Below the pieces are notes generated by a model. The model was given only the letters and a program-made list of their open reading frames with translations. It was not told the origin of the DNA and did no database searches. A stretch of 64,000 nt of DNA from Pseudomonas oryzihabitans. Its GTDB lineage: Bacteria; Pseudomonadota; Gammaproteobacteria; Pseudomonadales; Pseudomonadaceae. How positions within the stretch are numbered: the stretch's first letter is position 1; every line of letters starts with the position of its first letter. The DNA lies in contig NZ_CP102428.1 of NCBI RefSeq assembly GCF_024652905.1, positions 2,864,501 to 2,928,500 on the forward strand, written 5' to 3'. Shown here piece by piece: positions 63,925 to 64,000 of this stretch. A program made the position numbers and the translations under genes.

Positions 63925-64000
63925 GGCAGCTCTTCATGGCGGCAAAGCCCGAGCATAGCCGAGCGCAGCACCGGCGGGCGCAGGCCTTAACACTCTTTCA
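63925..64000. other. window edge, upstream of rstA
   Basis: Seventy-six bases remain. I see no credible gene, hairpin or promoter in them; the rstA promoter may be here but is not identifiable. Confidence 0.5.

Overview
The window is high-GC bacterial chromosome, almost certainly from a Pseudomonas. The evidence is the gene order pcs / aap amino-acid transporter / carboxylesterase / rhlB, the blocks moaC-moaD-moaE, mutT-gst-argJ-secA//dciA and cstA-yjiX-yjiA, an AlgA-type enzyme, Rieske/AIF and RstAB proteins, and REP-like palindromes ending in GCTCCTAC. The species is not settled; a yellow-pigmented P. oryzihabitans-like lineage is only a guess. There is no integrase, transposase, phage, CRISPR array, rRNA or tRNA. 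Coding density is about 90 percent and most of the window is core genome.

Layout. 1-8.5 kb: partial hrpB helicase, a lipoprotein, FieF cation exporter, a Rieske/FAD reductase with a phosphoesterase and a flavin reductase, then a reverse operon of phosphatidylcholine synthase, a GIY-YIG protein and a GST. 8.7-13.2 kb: aapJQMP amino-acid ABC operon with a good sigma54 promoter candidate and a hairpin after the binding-protein gene. 13.3-20 kb: carboxylesterase, cNMP-GGDEF cyclase, rhlB, moaCDE, PIN-PhoH ATPase. 20-28 kb: yaaA, algA-type GDP-mannose enzyme, HAD hydrolase, 2-hydroxyacid dehydrogenase, class I fumarase, and a coupled nitrilase/GNAT pair. 28-34.8 kb: two small monocistronic enzymes, a membrane acyltransferase, a cardiolipin synthase, a REC-PAS-GGDEF-EAL protein and an OmpA-type lipoprotein. 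35-37.5 kb: ArsR-MFS-Old-Yellow-Enzyme cassette. 37.8-47.8 kb: mutT/TMP-synthase fusion, GST, argJ, secA, dciA, and the cstA-yjiX-yjiA pyruvate/peptide uptake operon. 48-50.5 kb: Cache histidine kinase plus LuxR-type regulator divergent from cstA, then a PilZ protein. 50.8-64 kb: orphan CopB, radA, small proteins, mscL, TerC/CorC membrane protein, fpr, rlmG, a second cardiolipin synthase, an unknown exported protein, and rstA-rstB-glutaminase.

Functional themes: membrane lipid and envelope (pcs, two cardiolipin synthases, acyltransferase, mscL, OmpA lipoprotein); cyclic-di-GMP (one cyclase, one dual-domain protein, one PilZ receptor); nitrogen/carbon uptake under two-component or sigma54 control (aap, cstA, rstAB-glutaminase).

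The most unusual material is non-coding. Two roughly 145-bp hairpin elements 27 kb apart (18242-18384 and 45399-45543) share an exactly identical 40-nt core while their stems differ in sequence but still pair. A separate palindromic family (outer ends CGTAGGTTGGG) occurs at three loci, all between convergent genes, and at one of them supplies the stop codon of the adjacent gene; a related element does the same for moaE. I found no gene cluster that looks like an undescribed defence, secretion or biosynthetic system.
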